64,000 nt of DNA from Oceanicola sp. 22II-s10i (lineage in GTDB: Bacteria; Pseudomonadota; Alphaproteobacteria; Rhodobacterales; Rhodobacteraceae), in the NCBI RefSeq assembly GCF_002210105.1, contig NZ_AQQU01000005.1, forward strand, positions 297,053-361,052, given 5' to 3'. The notes under the pieces are model-generated. The model had not been told where the DNA came from and did not search any database. It was given only the letters and a program-made list of their open reading frames with translations. Shown one piece after another: positions 55,370-63,933 of the stretch; within the stretch, counting starts at the first letter, position 1; each line of letters opens with the position of its first letter. Made by a program: the position numbers and the translations under genes.

Positions 55370-56572
55370 ATGAATATCATCAAGCGACTCGTCGCGACCG
55401 CCGCCATTGGCCTCGTGACCGCCGGGGCCGCATGGGCCCAGGACCCGATCAAGATCGCCCTGATCCACGGCCTGTCCGGCTCCGCCTTCGAAGCCTTCTC
55501 CAAGCAGGCCCAGACCGGGTTCGAGATGGGGATCGAATACGGCACCGACGGCACGAACGAGATCAACGGCCGTCCGATCGAGATCATCATCAAGGACACC
55601 CAGTTCAAGCCCGACGTCGCCCGCGCCGTGCTCGCCGAGGCCTATGGCGACGACGAGGTGCTGCTGGCCGTCGGCGCGACCTCGTCCGGCGTGACCGTCG
55701 GCATGCTGCCGATCGCCGAGGAATACGAGAAGATCCTGATCGTCGAGCCCGCCGTGGCCGACAGCCTCACCGGTCCGGATTCGAACCGCTACGTTTTCAA
55801 GACCTCGCGCAACTCGTCGATGGACATGCAGGCGCAGGCGCTGGCGCTGCAGCCGGACGAGAACCTCGTCGTGGCCACGCTGGCCGAGGACTACGCCTTC
55901 GGCCGTGATGGCATCACCGCCTTCAAGTCCGCGCTGGAAGGCACCGGCGCGACCGTCGTGACCGAGGAATACGTGCCGCAGGGCACCACCGACTTCACCG
56001 CCTATGCCGAGCGCATGTTCAACGCGCTGAAGGACAAGGAAGGCCGCAAGGTCATCCTGATCTATATCGCGGGCGGCGGCGACGCGCCCGGCAAGATCCA
56101 GGCGATGGACCCGAGCCGCTACGGCATCGAGATCTCGATGGGCGGCCACATCCTGCCGGTCCTGCCGACCTACAAGCGGTTCCCCGGCATGGAAGGCGCG
56201 GTCTACTACTACTACGAAGCCTTCGACAACGAGGTGAACAAGTGGCTGGTGGACGAGCACATGAAGCGCTTCGACAGCCCGCCGGACTTCTTCACCGCCG
56301 GTGGCATGTCCGCCGCCCTCGCCGTGGTCAAGGCGCTGAAAGAGGCCCCGGATTACGAGACCGAGACGCTGATCTCGACCATGGAAGGCATGTCGTGGGA
56401 AACGCCCAAGGGCACCATGACCTTCCGCCCCGAGGACCATCAGGCGCTGCAGGACATGCTGCACTTCAAGATCAAGGTCGACGACAGCGTCGACTGGGCG
56501 ATCCCGGAAAAGGTCCGCATCATCCCGGCTGACGAGATGAACATCCCCGTCGGTCGCGACAACTCCAAGTGA
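55370..56572 (+). CDS. Branched-chain/amide-type ABC solute-binding protein (LivK-like)
   Basis: A 400-residue periplasmic protein with a Sec signal (MNIIKRLVATAAIGLVTAGAAWA) and the Peripla_BP_6 fold: IKIALIHGLSGSAFEAFSKQAQTGFEMGIEY, GATSSGVTVGMLPIAEEY, LAEDYAFGRDG, YYYYEAFDNEVN. GGGAGGATATC before the ATG. First gene of the operon that ends with an alpha/beta hydrolase, so its ligand is probably an ester, amide or amino-acid derivative rather than plain leucine. Confidence 0.9.
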   Translation: MNIIKRLVATAAIGLVTAGAAWAQDPIKIALIHGLSGSAFEAFSKQAQTGFEMGIEYGTDGTNEINGRPIEIIIKDTQFKPDVARAVLAEAYGDDEVLLAVGATSSGVTVGMLPIAEEYEKILIVEPAVADSLTGPDSNRYVFKTSRNSSMDMQAQALALQPDENLVVATLAEDYAFGRDGITAFKSALEGTGATVVTEEYVPQGTTDFTAYAERMFNALKDKEGRKVILIYIAGGGDAPGKIQAMDPSRYGIEISMGGHILPVLPTYKRFPGMEGAVYYYYEAFDNEVNKWLVDEHMKRFDSPPDFFTAGGMSAALAVVKALKEAPDYETETLISTMEGMSWETPKGTMTFRPEDHQALQDMLHFKIKVDDSVDWAIPEKVRIIPADEMNIPVGRDNSK

Positions 56573-56579
56573 CCCCGGC

Positions 56580-56605
56580 GCGGTCCGGCCACCACGCCGG
56601 ACCGC
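56580..56605 (+). other. Stem-loop between binding-protein and ATPase genes
   Basis: GCGGTCCGGC / GCCGGACCGC is a perfect 10-base stem with a 6-base loop, 8 bases after the LivK-type stop. No T-run follows, so it more likely stabilises the upstream mRNA or only attenuates, giving more binding protein than transporter. Confidence 0.6.
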
Positions 56606-56645
56606 CTGCGCCTCCCCCGCTCCTTCATCTTGCCGGAAATATGCC

Positions 56646-56673
56646 GGGAGTGTGGGGGCTGGCCCCCACTCCC
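56646..56673 (+). repeat. Second GC-rich stem-loop before the LivG-type gene
   Basis: GGGAGTG and CACTCCC pair, with an inner GGGG/CCCC stem and a two-base bulge, following CTTGCCGGAAATATGCC. It resembles short palindromic intergenic repeats common in Rhodobacteraceae, but only this copy was noticed in the window, so the repeat call is tentative. Confidence 0.35.
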
Positions 56674-56697
56674 TCAGACGAAACAGGCGCGACACCG

Positions 56698-57462
56698 ATG
56701 ACCGCTCCTTCCCTGACCACGCGCGACCTGACGATCCGCTTCGGCGGCCATGTCGCGGTCAACGCCGTGTCCTGCGATTTCCGCCCCGGCGAACTGACCG
56801 TCATCGTCGGCCCGAACGGCGCCGGCAAGACCACCTATTTCAACCTGATCTCCGGCCAGCTTGCCGCGACCTCGGGCTCCGTCGTCAAGGACGGCACGGA
56901 CATCACCGGGATGTCGCCCTCGGCCCGCGCACGGCAGGGGATCGGACGCGCCTTCCAGCTGACCAACCTCTTCCCGCAGCTTTCGGTGCTGGAAAACATC
57001 CGCCTGGCCGTGCAGGCCCGCGCCGGCATGGGCTGGCGGATGCTGCGCCCCGTGGGCCGCTTCACCGAACTGACCCGCAAGGCCGAGCACTACCTCGAGG
57101 CGACGCGCCTGACCGCGCTGGCCCACCAGACCGCCGCCAACCTGCCGCACGGCGACCAGCGCAAGCTGGAGGTGGCGCTGCTGATGGCGATGGAGCCCGA
57201 CATCTACATGTTCGACGAGCCGACGGCGGGCATGAGCCTCGACCACGCGCCGGACGTGCTCGAGCTGATCCACGGCATCAAGGCCGACCCCACCAAGACC
57301 GTCCTGCTGGTCGAGCACAAGATGGACGTCGTGCGCGCACTGGCCGACCGGATCATCGTGCTGCACAACGGTGAGTTGCTGGCCGACGGCCCGCCCGCCG
57401 AGGTCATGTCCAGCCAGATCGTCCGCGACGTCTATCTCGGCACCTCGGAGGGCGTGGAATGA
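56698..57462 (+). CDS. ABC transporter ATP-binding protein, LivG-like
   Basis: A 254-residue ATPase: Walker A GPNGAGKTT, GRAFQLTNLFPQLSVLENI (LivG Q-loop), NLPHGDQRKLEVALLMAMEPDI (the LivG-type signature variant), MFDEPTAGMS, LLVEHKMD. The start at 56698 begins MTAPSLTTRDLT; no strong ribosome site is visible before it. Overlaps LivF by ATGA. Confidence 0.93.
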   Translation: MTAPSLTTRDLTIRFGGHVAVNAVSCDFRPGELTVIVGPNGAGKTTYFNLISGQLAATSGSVVKDGTDITGMSPSARARQGIGRAFQLTNLFPQLSVLENIRLAVQARAGMGWRMLRPVGRFTELTRKAEHYLEATRLTALAHQTAANLPHGDQRKLEVALLMAMEPDIYMFDEPTAGMSLDHAPDVLELIHGIKADPTKTVLLVEHKMDVVRALADRIIVLHNGELLADGPPAEVMSSQIVRDVYLGTSEGVE

Positions 57463-58163
57463 CGCTGCTGTCGCTGAACGCCGTCCGCACCAACATCGGC
57501 CAGTATGCCGTGCTGCACGACGTCACCTTCGACGTCCCCGAGGGCGGTGTCTTCGTCCTGCTGGGCCGCAACGGCGCGGGCAAGACGACGACGCTGCGCT
57601 CGGTCATGGGGCTGTGGCGGCCCTCACCCGGCTCGATCACCTTCCGCGGGCAGGACATCACGGCGATGCACACCGCCGACATCGCCCGGCTCGGCATCGC
57701 CTACGTGCCCGAGAACATGGGCATCTTCGGCACCCTGACGGTGGACGAGAACCTGATCCTCGCCACCGCCAACGGCAAGATCGACGCCAACCGGCTCAAG
57801 TGGGTCCATGGCCTCTTCCCGGCGCTTGAGCGGTTCCGGGACAAGCAGGCCTGGAGCCTGTCGGGCGGGCAGAAGCAGATGCTGTCGGTCGCCCGCGCGA
57901 TCATCGAGCCGCGCGAGCTGATCCTGATCGACGAACCGACCAAGGGCCTCGCGCCCTCCATCGTCGACGCGATGGCCGAGGCGTTCAGCGAGATCGCGCA
58001 GGACAGCACGATCCTGCTGGTCGAACAGAACTTCCGCTTCGCCAAGAGCCTCGGGCGGGACATGGCGGTGATCGACGACGGCCGCGTGGTGCATCGCGGC
58101 ACGATGGCGGATTTCGCGGCGGACAAGGCGCTGCAGGACCGGCTGCTCAGCCTGTCCGTGTGA
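57459..58163 (+). CDS. ABC transporter ATP-binding protein, LivF-like
   Basis: A 234-residue ATPase: Walker A GRNGAGKTT, YVPENMGIFGTLTVDENL (LivF Q-loop), LSGGQKQMLSVARAI, ILIDEPTKGLAP, LLVEQNFRFA. Partner of LivG in the heterodimeric engine. Ends 10 bases before the LivH-type permease. Confidence 0.94.
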   Translation: MTLLSLNAVRTNIGQYAVLHDVTFDVPEGGVFVLLGRNGAGKTTTLRSVMGLWRPSPGSITFRGQDITAMHTADIARLGIAYVPENMGIFGTLTVDENLILATANGKIDANRLKWVHGLFPALERFRDKQAWSLSGGQKQMLSVARAIIEPRELILIDEPTKGLAPSIVDAMAEAFSEIAQDSTILLVEQNFRFAKSLGRDMAVIDDGRVVHRGTMADFAADKALQDRLLSLSV

Positions 58164-58173
58164 GGGAGAGAGA

Positions 58174-59166
58174 ATGTCGCAACTGACCCAGACACTGACC
58201 CGGCTCGGCGGCGTGAACCTGCTGCCGGTCGCCCTCGCCCTCGTGGCCTTCGTGCTCATCGGCGCGCCCTCGTCATGGGTGACGCTGACGGTGGCGGGGC
58301 TGGCCATGGGGATGATGGTGTTCCTGATGGCCTCGGGCCTGAGCCTCGTCTTCGGCCTGATGGATGTGCTGAACTTCGGCCATTCCGCCTTCGTCAGCTT
58401 CGGCGCCTTCGTCGGCGCGACGGTGCTGGCGGGGCTGTCGGGATGGCTCGCCTCCGACTCCGTCGCGCTTGAGACGCTGGCGCTGGTTCTGGCGCTGCTG
58501 GCGGCGATACTATTCGGCCTCGTCGCCGGATGGTTCTTCGAAACCGTCATCATCCGCCCGGTCTACCGCGATCACCTGCGCCAGATCCTGATCACCATGG
58601 GCGCCATGATCGTGGCGGAACAGACCATTCTCGCCTTCTGGGGCGGCTCGCCCTACACGGTCTACCGGCCCAGGTTCCTCGAAGGCTCGTGGATCATCGG
58701 CGACGTGTCGATCGAGATCTACCGCGCCTTCGCCTTCCTGCTGGGTCTCGCCGTCTTCATCGCGCTCTACATCGTGCTGAACCGCACCCGGATCGGCCTC
58801 CTGGTCCGCGCGGGCGTCGAGAACCGCGAGATGGTCGAGGCGCTCGGCTTCCGCGTCGACCGGCTGTTCATCGGCGTGTTCATGGTCGGCTCGGCGCTTG
58901 CCGCGCTCGGCGGGGCGATGTGGGCGGGCTACGAGACGCTGATCACCCCCTCGCTCGGCGGAGAGCTGATGATCATCGTCTTCATCGTGGTCATCATCGG
59001 CGGCCTCGGGTCCATCGAGGGCACGCTGCTCGGCGCGATCCTCGTGGGGCTGATGTCCAACTACCTCGGCTTCCTCGCGCCCAAGATGGCGCTGGCGTCG
59101 AACATGATCCTGATGGTGGCGATCCTGCTGTGGCGGCCGAACGGCCTGCGCCCGGCGGTGAAGTGA
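58174..59166 (+). CDS. ABC transporter permease, LivH-like
   Basis: A 330-residue permease with eight or more membrane spans and the LivH motifs GLSLVFGLMDVLNFGHSAFVSFGAF and RTRIGLLVRAGVENREMVEALGFRVDRLF. GGGAGAGAGA lies before the ATG. Confidence 0.93.
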   Translation: MSQLTQTLTRLGGVNLLPVALALVAFVLIGAPSSWVTLTVAGLAMGMMVFLMASGLSLVFGLMDVLNFGHSAFVSFGAFVGATVLAGLSGWLASDSVALETLALVLALLAAILFGLVAGWFFETVIIRPVYRDHLRQILITMGAMIVAEQTILAFWGGSPYTVYRPRFLEGSWIIGDVSIEIYRAFAFLLGLAVFIALYIVLNRTRIGLLVRAGVENREMVEALGFRVDRLFIGVFMVGSALAALGGAMWAGYETLITPSLGGELMIIVFIVVIIGGLGSIEGTLLGAILVGLMSNYLGFLAPKMALASNMILMVAILLWRPNGLRPAVK

Positions 59167-59176
59167 GGGGGCCGAG

Positions 59177-60244
59177 ATGACACCGACAACCGGCACCTAC
59201 GCCGTCAAGCTCACCGTCCTCGCCATCGGGGCGTTGCTGCTCTTCGCGCCGTTCCTGTTTCAGGATGTCCGCTCGCTCGAAGTCGCGGCGCGGATCTGCA
59301 TCTTCATCGTGCTGGTCGCCAGCTACGACCTGCTGATCGGCTACACCGGGATCGTCAGCTTCGCGCACACCATGTTCTTCGGCTTTGGCGCCTATGGCGC
59401 GGCGATCCTGCTGAAGTCGATGGGGCCGGGCTGGACGCCCGTGATCCTCGGCGGCATCGCGGGCGTGGCGGTGTCTCTGGTGATGGCCGTGGCCATCGGC
59501 CTGCTGAGCCTGCGCGTCAAGGCGATCTTCTTCGCCATGATCACGCTGGCCGCCGCCTCGGTCGTGCTGGTCCTGACCTCGCAGCTGTCGCAGCTGACGG
59601 GGGGCGAGGACGGCATCACCTACCGCGCGCCGGACCTGTTCAAGCCGGCGACCAAGATCCTGACCGATGCCGACGGCAAGGTCCTGCGGCTCTGGGGCGT
59701 GGCGTTCAACGGCAAGCTGGCCGCCTATTACTTCGTCTTCGTCACCTCGCTGATCCTGTTCCTGCTGATGCTGCGCTTCACCGCCTCGCCGCTCGGCACC
59801 GTGCTCAAGGCGATCCGCGAGAACGAGGCGCGGGCCGAGGCGATCGGCTATCGCGTCGTGGCCTACCGGACCTTCGTCTTCTGCCTGTCGGCCACCTTCG
59901 CCTCGATCGCCGGGACGATCTACGCGGTCTGGCTGAAATACACCGGGCCCGACACCTCGCTGTCCTTCGCGATCATGATCGACATCCTGCTGATGGTGGT
60001 GATCGGCGGCATGGGGACGATGTGGGGTGCGGTGATCGGGGCGGTGCTGCTGATCCTCGCGCAATACTATCTGCGCGACCTGATGGGCGCGGCCTCCGAG
60101 GCGCTGCACGGTATCCCGGTGCTGCCCGAACTGCTGGCGGCGGACCGCTGGCTGTTCTGGCTCGGGATCATCTTCATCCTGCTGGTCTACTTCTTTCCCA
60201 AGGGGATCGCCGGGACCGCGATGGCGGGGGGCGCACGGCGATGA
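59177..60244 (+). CDS. ABC transporter permease, LivM-like
   Basis: A 355-residue permease: SYDLLIGYTGIVSFAHTMFFGFGAYGAA (LivM signature), GEDGITYRAP, TVLKAIRENEARAEAIGYRVVAYR, GGMGTMWGAVIGAV. The stop overlaps the hydrolase start as ATGA, so the hydrolase belongs to the operon. Confidence 0.93.
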   Translation: MTPTTGTYAVKLTVLAIGALLLFAPFLFQDVRSLEVAARICIFIVLVASYDLLIGYTGIVSFAHTMFFGFGAYGAAILLKSMGPGWTPVILGGIAGVAVSLVMAVAIGLLSLRVKAIFFAMITLAAASVVLVLTSQLSQLTGGEDGITYRAPDLFKPATKILTDADGKVLRLWGVAFNGKLAAYYFVFVTSLILFLLMLRFTASPLGTVLKAIRENEARAEAIGYRVVAYRTFVFCLSATFASIAGTIYAVWLKYTGPDTSLSFAIMIDILLMVVIGGMGTMWGAVIGAVLLILAQYYLRDLMGAASEALHGIPVLPELLAADRWLFWLGIIFILLVYFFPKGIAGTAMAGGARR

Positions 60245-61083
60245 CGGGTCCGCGCTTCACCCTCGTCCCGGTGATGGATCACGAGATCCACGTCACCGAA
60301 TGGGGCGACCGTTCCGCCCCTCCGCTGGTGATGTGGCACGGCCTCGCCCGCACCGGGCGCGACTTCGACGAACTCGCCGCCGCGCTGTCGGACGAATATT
60401 TCGTGATCTGCCCCGACACCATCGGGCGGGGCCTGTCGAGCTGGTCGCAGGACCCCGAGGCGGAATATTCCGTCGAGTATTACGCCGGGATCGCCGCCGA
60501 TCTGCTGGACCACTACGGCTTCGACCGGGCGGCGTGGCTCGGCACCTCGCTGGGCGGGCTGATCGGCATGCGGCTGGCCTCGGGCCCCCATGCGGACCGG
60601 CTGACCTGCCTGCTGATCAACGACATCGGCCCCGAGGTCCCCGCCCCCGCTATCGAGCGGATCGTGACCTATGTCGGCGACGCCCCGGTCTTCTCGCTCG
60701 TCAGCGAGGCCGAGACATGGCTGCGCGCCGTCTACAAGCCCTTCGGCACTGCATCGGACGCCTTCTGGCGGCGGATGGCGCGGACCTCGGTCCGGCGCAT
60801 GTCGGACGGCCGGCTGACACTGCACTACGACCCGCGCATCACCATCCAGTTCACCGCCTCGCGCGAGGAGCTGACGAGCTGGGACCGCTTCGCCCGCATC
60901 ACCCTGCCCTGCCACGTCTTCCGCGGCCGGGACTCGGACATCCTGCCCGCCGAGATCATGCAGCTGATGCAGCAGCGCGGCCCCCGCCCCGGCGTGACGG
61001 AATTCGACTGCGGCCATGCGCCGAACCTGTCGAACCCCGAAGACATCGCGATTGTCCGGCAGGTGCTGAAGGACCTGTCCTGA
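60241..61083 (+). CDS. Alpha/beta hydrolase
   Basis: A 280-residue serine hydrolase. Oxyanion motif MWHGLARTGRDF (residues 31-42), nucleophile S103 in WLGTSLGGLIG, acid residue likely in FRGRDSDILP, catalytic His H259 in FDCGHAPN. No signal peptide, so cytoplasmic. It is translationally coupled to the LivM-type permease and probably cleaves an ester, thioester or amide in the imported compound. Starts at ATG 60241; the in-frame upstream extension lies inside livM. Confidence 0.88.
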   Translation: MTGPRFTLVPVMDHEIHVTEWGDRSAPPLVMWHGLARTGRDFDELAAALSDEYFVICPDTIGRGLSSWSQDPEAEYSVEYYAGIAADLLDHYGFDRAAWLGTSLGGLIGMRLASGPHADRLTCLLINDIGPEVPAPAIERIVTYVGDAPVFSLVSEAETWLRAVYKPFGTASDAFWRRMARTSVRRMSDGRLTLHYDPRITIQFTASREELTSWDRFARITLPCHVFRGRDSDILPAEIMQLMQQRGPRPGVTEFDCGHAPNLSNPEDIAIVRQVLKDLS

Positions 61084-61188
61084 CCTCGGCCGCCGCGCGA
61101 CGCCCGCGAAGGACGCCGCGCATTTGGCCAGGATTCCGCCTAAATGTCGCGTTAACCTTCTCGCGGGGACGGAGTCGGGAGGGATCCG

Positions 61189-61455
61189 GTGCGTAGCATC
61201 GCCATTGCGCTGGCCGTCGTGCTGGCAACCACGAGTGTCGCGGACGCAGGCGCACTGTTTTCGGTGCCGCCGGGCACGCAGGCGCTCCAGCAGCCCACCC
61301 TGATCGAACGGCTGGAACGTCTGGCCGAGCCATCAAGGAACGCCCTGCTCGCGGCCTGTTGCAAGACCTGCCGGAAAGGCAAGGCCTGCGGCGACAGCTG
61401 CATCAGCCGGGACAAGACCTGCCGCAAGGGCATCGGCTGCGCCTGCGACGGCTAG
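61189..61455 (+). CDS. Exported cysteine-rich mini-protein (unknown function)
   Basis: An 88-residue protein starting at a GTG with GGGAGG 6 bases upstream. Residues 1-20 form a Sec signal peptide (MRSIAIALAVVLATTSVADA). The C-terminal 32 residues hold eight cysteines (CCKTCRKGKACGDSCI, then TCRKGIGCACDG). The GKACGDSCI pattern recurs in small exported proteins of Proteobacteria without known function. Even cysteine number suggests disulfides or a metal site in the periplasm. Convergent with tRNA-Trp. Confidence 0.75.
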   Translation: MRSIAIALAVVLATTSVADAGALFSVPPGTQALQQPTLIERLERLAEPSRNALLAACCKTCRKGKACGDSCISRDKTCRKGIGCACDG

Positions 61456-61529
61456 CATAGGCAAGCGGCGCACCGGTCAGGCGACAGGTGCGATAGGTGG
61501 TTCGGACAACACTGACGGAGAAGGCGACC

Positions 61530-61605
61530 TGGCAGGGGCAGCAGGACTCGAACCCGCGACCCTCGGTTTTGGAGACCGATGCTCTACCAACTGAGCTATA
61601 CCCCT
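61530..61605 (-). tRNA. tRNA-Trp (anticodon CCA)
   Basis: A 76-base cloverleaf on the minus strand: acceptor AGGGGTA/TGCCCCT, D-arm TAGCTCAGTTGGTAGAGCA, anticodon stem CGGT/ACCG with loop CTCCAAA (anticodon CCA), T-arm CGCGGGTTCGAGTCCTGCT, encoded 3' CCA. Confidence 0.97.
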
Positions 61606-61678
61606 AGGCCGTGCGTTTCGATATTGCCTCAGCCGCGCAAGATCAAGGGGGTTGATGGCCGGTTTCGCAGGGTTTCCG

Positions 61679-62635
61679 TCACAGCCATCGCATGAAGCGC
61701 AGAATGGCGATCTGAAGGGCGATGATGACCGCCAGCATCGCGCAGAACAGCCAGAAGGCATCCGGGCTGCCCGCCCCCGGAACGCCACCGACGTTGATCC
61801 CCAGCAGACCGGTCAGAAAGCCGAGCGGCAGGAAGATCGCCGAGATGATCGACAGGAAATACATGTGCCGGTTCAGCCGGTCCGACAGCTGGCCCGACAG
61901 CTCGTCGCGCAGAACGGCGAGGCTGTCGCGCATCTCGTCGAGGTTTTCCAGCTGCCGTGTCAGGCTCTGCCGTGTCTCGGCGATGTGCAGGCGGTCGCCC
62001 TCGTCGAAGAAGGGCAGATCGGACTGCTCCATATCCTCAAGCGCGCCCTTCTGCGGCGCGGAGTGGCGGCGCAGCTCGATCACCTGCAGGCGCATCGCGA
62101 CGATCTGCTGGCGCAGGGTGTGGTCCGGGGTGCCGACCACGCGCGGCTCCAGCGCGTCGGTTTCGATGTCGAGTTGGGCGACCAGCGGCTCCAGCCGGGC
62201 GTTCAGCCGGGCGGCCAGCAGTGACAGGAACTCACCCGCGGTCGTCGGCCCGTCGCCCGCCGCCAGCATGTCGGAAATGTCGCCGAGCGCCTTCACACGC
62301 TGCCGCGACAGGGTAACGATCCGGTTGGCATCGGCCCAGACCCGGACCGAGACCATGTCCTCGGGATCGCGCCCCTCGTTGGTGTTCACGCCACGCAGGA
62401 TGACGAGGATGCCGTTCCCGATCCGCATCGCCCGCGACCGTGTGGCGGAAGCGGTCAGCGCCTCGATCACCGCCTCGTCCAGGTAGCCGAGGTTTTCGGC
62501 GATCCATCCGGGCGTGTCGGGATGATCCGCCGACAGATGCGCCCAGCCCAGCGTGTCGTCGCGCAGCACGTTGACGGCGCGGGCCTCGTCCAGGCGGGCG
62601 CCGGGCGTGTCGCCGTCCAGCGCATGCGCCAGCAT
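61679..62635 (-). CDS. CorA/ZntB-family divalent cation transporter
   Basis: A 318-residue protein with a large cytoplasmic alpha/beta N-terminal domain, a long helical stalk (~150-250, RQSLTRQLENLDEMRDSLAVLRDEL) and two C-terminal membrane helices. The pore signature between them is GINVGGVPG, the ZntB-type GxN version. It forms a pentamer moving zinc or another divalent cation. I chose ATG 62635 because GGGGGCGG lies before it and it starts just after the upstream stop; ATG 62665 would overlap the SDR gene by 14 bases. Confidence 0.88.
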   Translation of the reverse strand: MLAHALDGDTPGARLDEARAVNVLRDDTLGWAHLSADHPDTPGWIAENLGYLDEAVIEALTASATRSRAMRIGNGILVILRGVNTNEGRDPEDMVSVRVWADANRIVTLSRQRVKALGDISDMLAAGDGPTTAGEFLSLLAARLNARLEPLVAQLDIETDALEPRVVGTPDHTLRQQIVAMRLQVIELRRHSAPQKGALEDMEQSDLPFFDEGDRLHIAETRQSLTRQLENLDEMRDSLAVLRDELSGQLSDRLNRHMYFLSIISAIFLPLGFLTGLLGINVGGVPGAGSPDAFWLFCAMLAVIIALQIAILRFMRWL

Positions 62636-62651
62636 GAGGCAGCCGCCCCCG

Positions 62652-63686
62652 TCAGACCTGGGCATTGTCCACCAGCCATTGTGCGGTTTCGATAACGGCC
62701 TCGCGCGCGGGAACGAAGTCGATGCCGGTCAGGCGGGCCGAGGTTGCGGCGTCCGTGAACATCCGGGCCCCCAGCACCGGCACAATCGACTTCGCCGCGC
62801 CGTCGAACAGGCCGATGAAGCGGATCATCCAGTCCGGCACCTCGCGGGCCTTGATCTTCCGGTCCGGGAAGGCGGCCCGCAGTGCCCCGGCGATCTCGCC
62901 GAACCACATCGCGCCGCCGGTGGCGATCAGCCGGGACCCGGCGGTTGCGGGCGTCTCGAGCGCCAGCACATGCAGGCGCGCCACGTCGCGGACGTGGACG
63001 ATGTCCGCCATCAGCCGGGGCTGTCCCGGATCCTTCGCCGACAGGATGCGCCGGACGACCGAGACGGAGGATCCGTAGCGGCCCCCGAGCGGCGGGCCGA
63101 CGACGAGGCCGGGGTTCACCGTGGTGAGGTCGAGGCCATGCGCCCCGGCCAGGTCCCATGCCCGGCGCTCGGCCAGCGTCTTGGACGCGCTGTAGGCGGT
63201 GCAGGCGGGATGATCGGGATCGGTCCAGTCCGCCTCGGTCCGGGGCGTCGCGCGGTCCAGCGGGTCCTGCGTGATGATCGCGGCGATCGACGAGGTGAGC
63301 ACGACGCGGGTCACGCCCGCCGCAGCGGCGGCCTGCAACGCGCGCTCGGTGCCGCCGACGGCGGGCCGGATCAGGTCGTCGCGGTCCTTGGGCTGGCTCA
63401 GCGGGAAGGGCGAGGCGGTGTGGATCAGCGCGCGGGTGCCCGCCAGCGCCCCGGCCCAGCCATCGTCACGGGTCAGGTCCAGCCTGACGAAGTCGAGCCG
63501 CGTGTCGGCGGCGGCCGGGTCGGACAGGGCCGGGCGCAGGGCGTCCCGCACCTCGTCCGCCTTGTCCAACGACCGGAGGGACGCGCGGACCCGGTGGCCG
63601 CTGTCGAGGAGGTCGCGCAGCACGTGGCGCGCGATGTAGCCCGAGGCGCCGGTGACGAGGACCGGCAGGTCGTCATGCTCTGTCAT
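62652..63686 (-). CDS. NAD(P)-dependent epimerase/dihydroflavonol-4-reductase-type SDR
   Basis: A 344-residue extended short-chain dehydrogenase. Nucleotide motif VLVTGASGYIARHVLRDLL, substrate/cofactor loop HTASPFPLS, catalytic Ser in VVLTSSIAAI, Tyr-x3-Lys in YSASKTLAER, VNPGLVVGPPLG. Relatives reduce aldehydes or ketones. The start at 63686 has no ribosome site, only a C-run, so leaderless or weak translation is possible; an in-frame TTG at 63722 is no better. Coupled to the CorA-type gene downstream (17-base gap). Confidence 0.85.
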   Translation of the reverse strand: MTEHDDLPVLVTGASGYIARHVLRDLLDSGHRVRASLRSLDKADEVRDALRPALSDPAAADTRLDFVRLDLTRDDGWAGALAGTRALIHTASPFPLSQPKDRDDLIRPAVGGTERALQAAAAAGVTRVVLTSSIAAIITQDPLDRATPRTEADWTDPDHPACTAYSASKTLAERRAWDLAGAHGLDLTTVNPGLVVGPPLGGRYGSSVSVVRRILSAKDPGQPRLMADIVHVRDVARLHVLALETPATAGSRLIATGGAMWFGEIAGALRAAFPDRKIKAREVPDWMIRFIGLFDGAAKSIVPVLGARMFTDAATSARLTGIDFVPAREAVIETAQWLVDNAQV

Positions 63687-63755
63687 GGGGGGGAAGATAG
63701 AAAGCGGCGGGGGGGACGCCAAGGGGTTTCATATGTGCGGGCCGGGGATGCGAAA

Positions 63756-63780
63756 AGGGCCGCCCTTGCGGGACGGCCCT
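63756..63780 (-). terminator. Intrinsic terminator of tuf (minus strand)
   Basis: On the minus strand AGGGCCG-T-CCC, a GCAA tetraloop and GGG-CGGCCCT form a strong stem followed by TTTTCGC. It lies between tuf and the SDR gene, which therefore needs its own promoter. Confidence 0.75.
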
Positions 63781-63903
63781 GTCCTGTGTCCCCCGCCCGG
63801 CTCTTGCGTGCCGGTCTCGGGAGGGGCGGCCGGGGCCGCGCCCTATATGCAGCCGTGTGAGCTCTCGGTGATCTGGCTTCGCCAATTCACCTGCCGCTCA
63901 CCG

Positions 63904-63933
63904 GTCGAAAATCCTTACTTCAGGATTTTCGAC
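63904..63933. repeat. 12-bp inverted repeat spanning the tuf stop codon
   Basis: GTCGAAAATCCT and AGGATTTTCGAC are perfect inverted repeats with a 6-base loop; the loop and one arm cover the tuf stop codon and its last lysine codon. No T-run follows. Confidence 0.6.
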
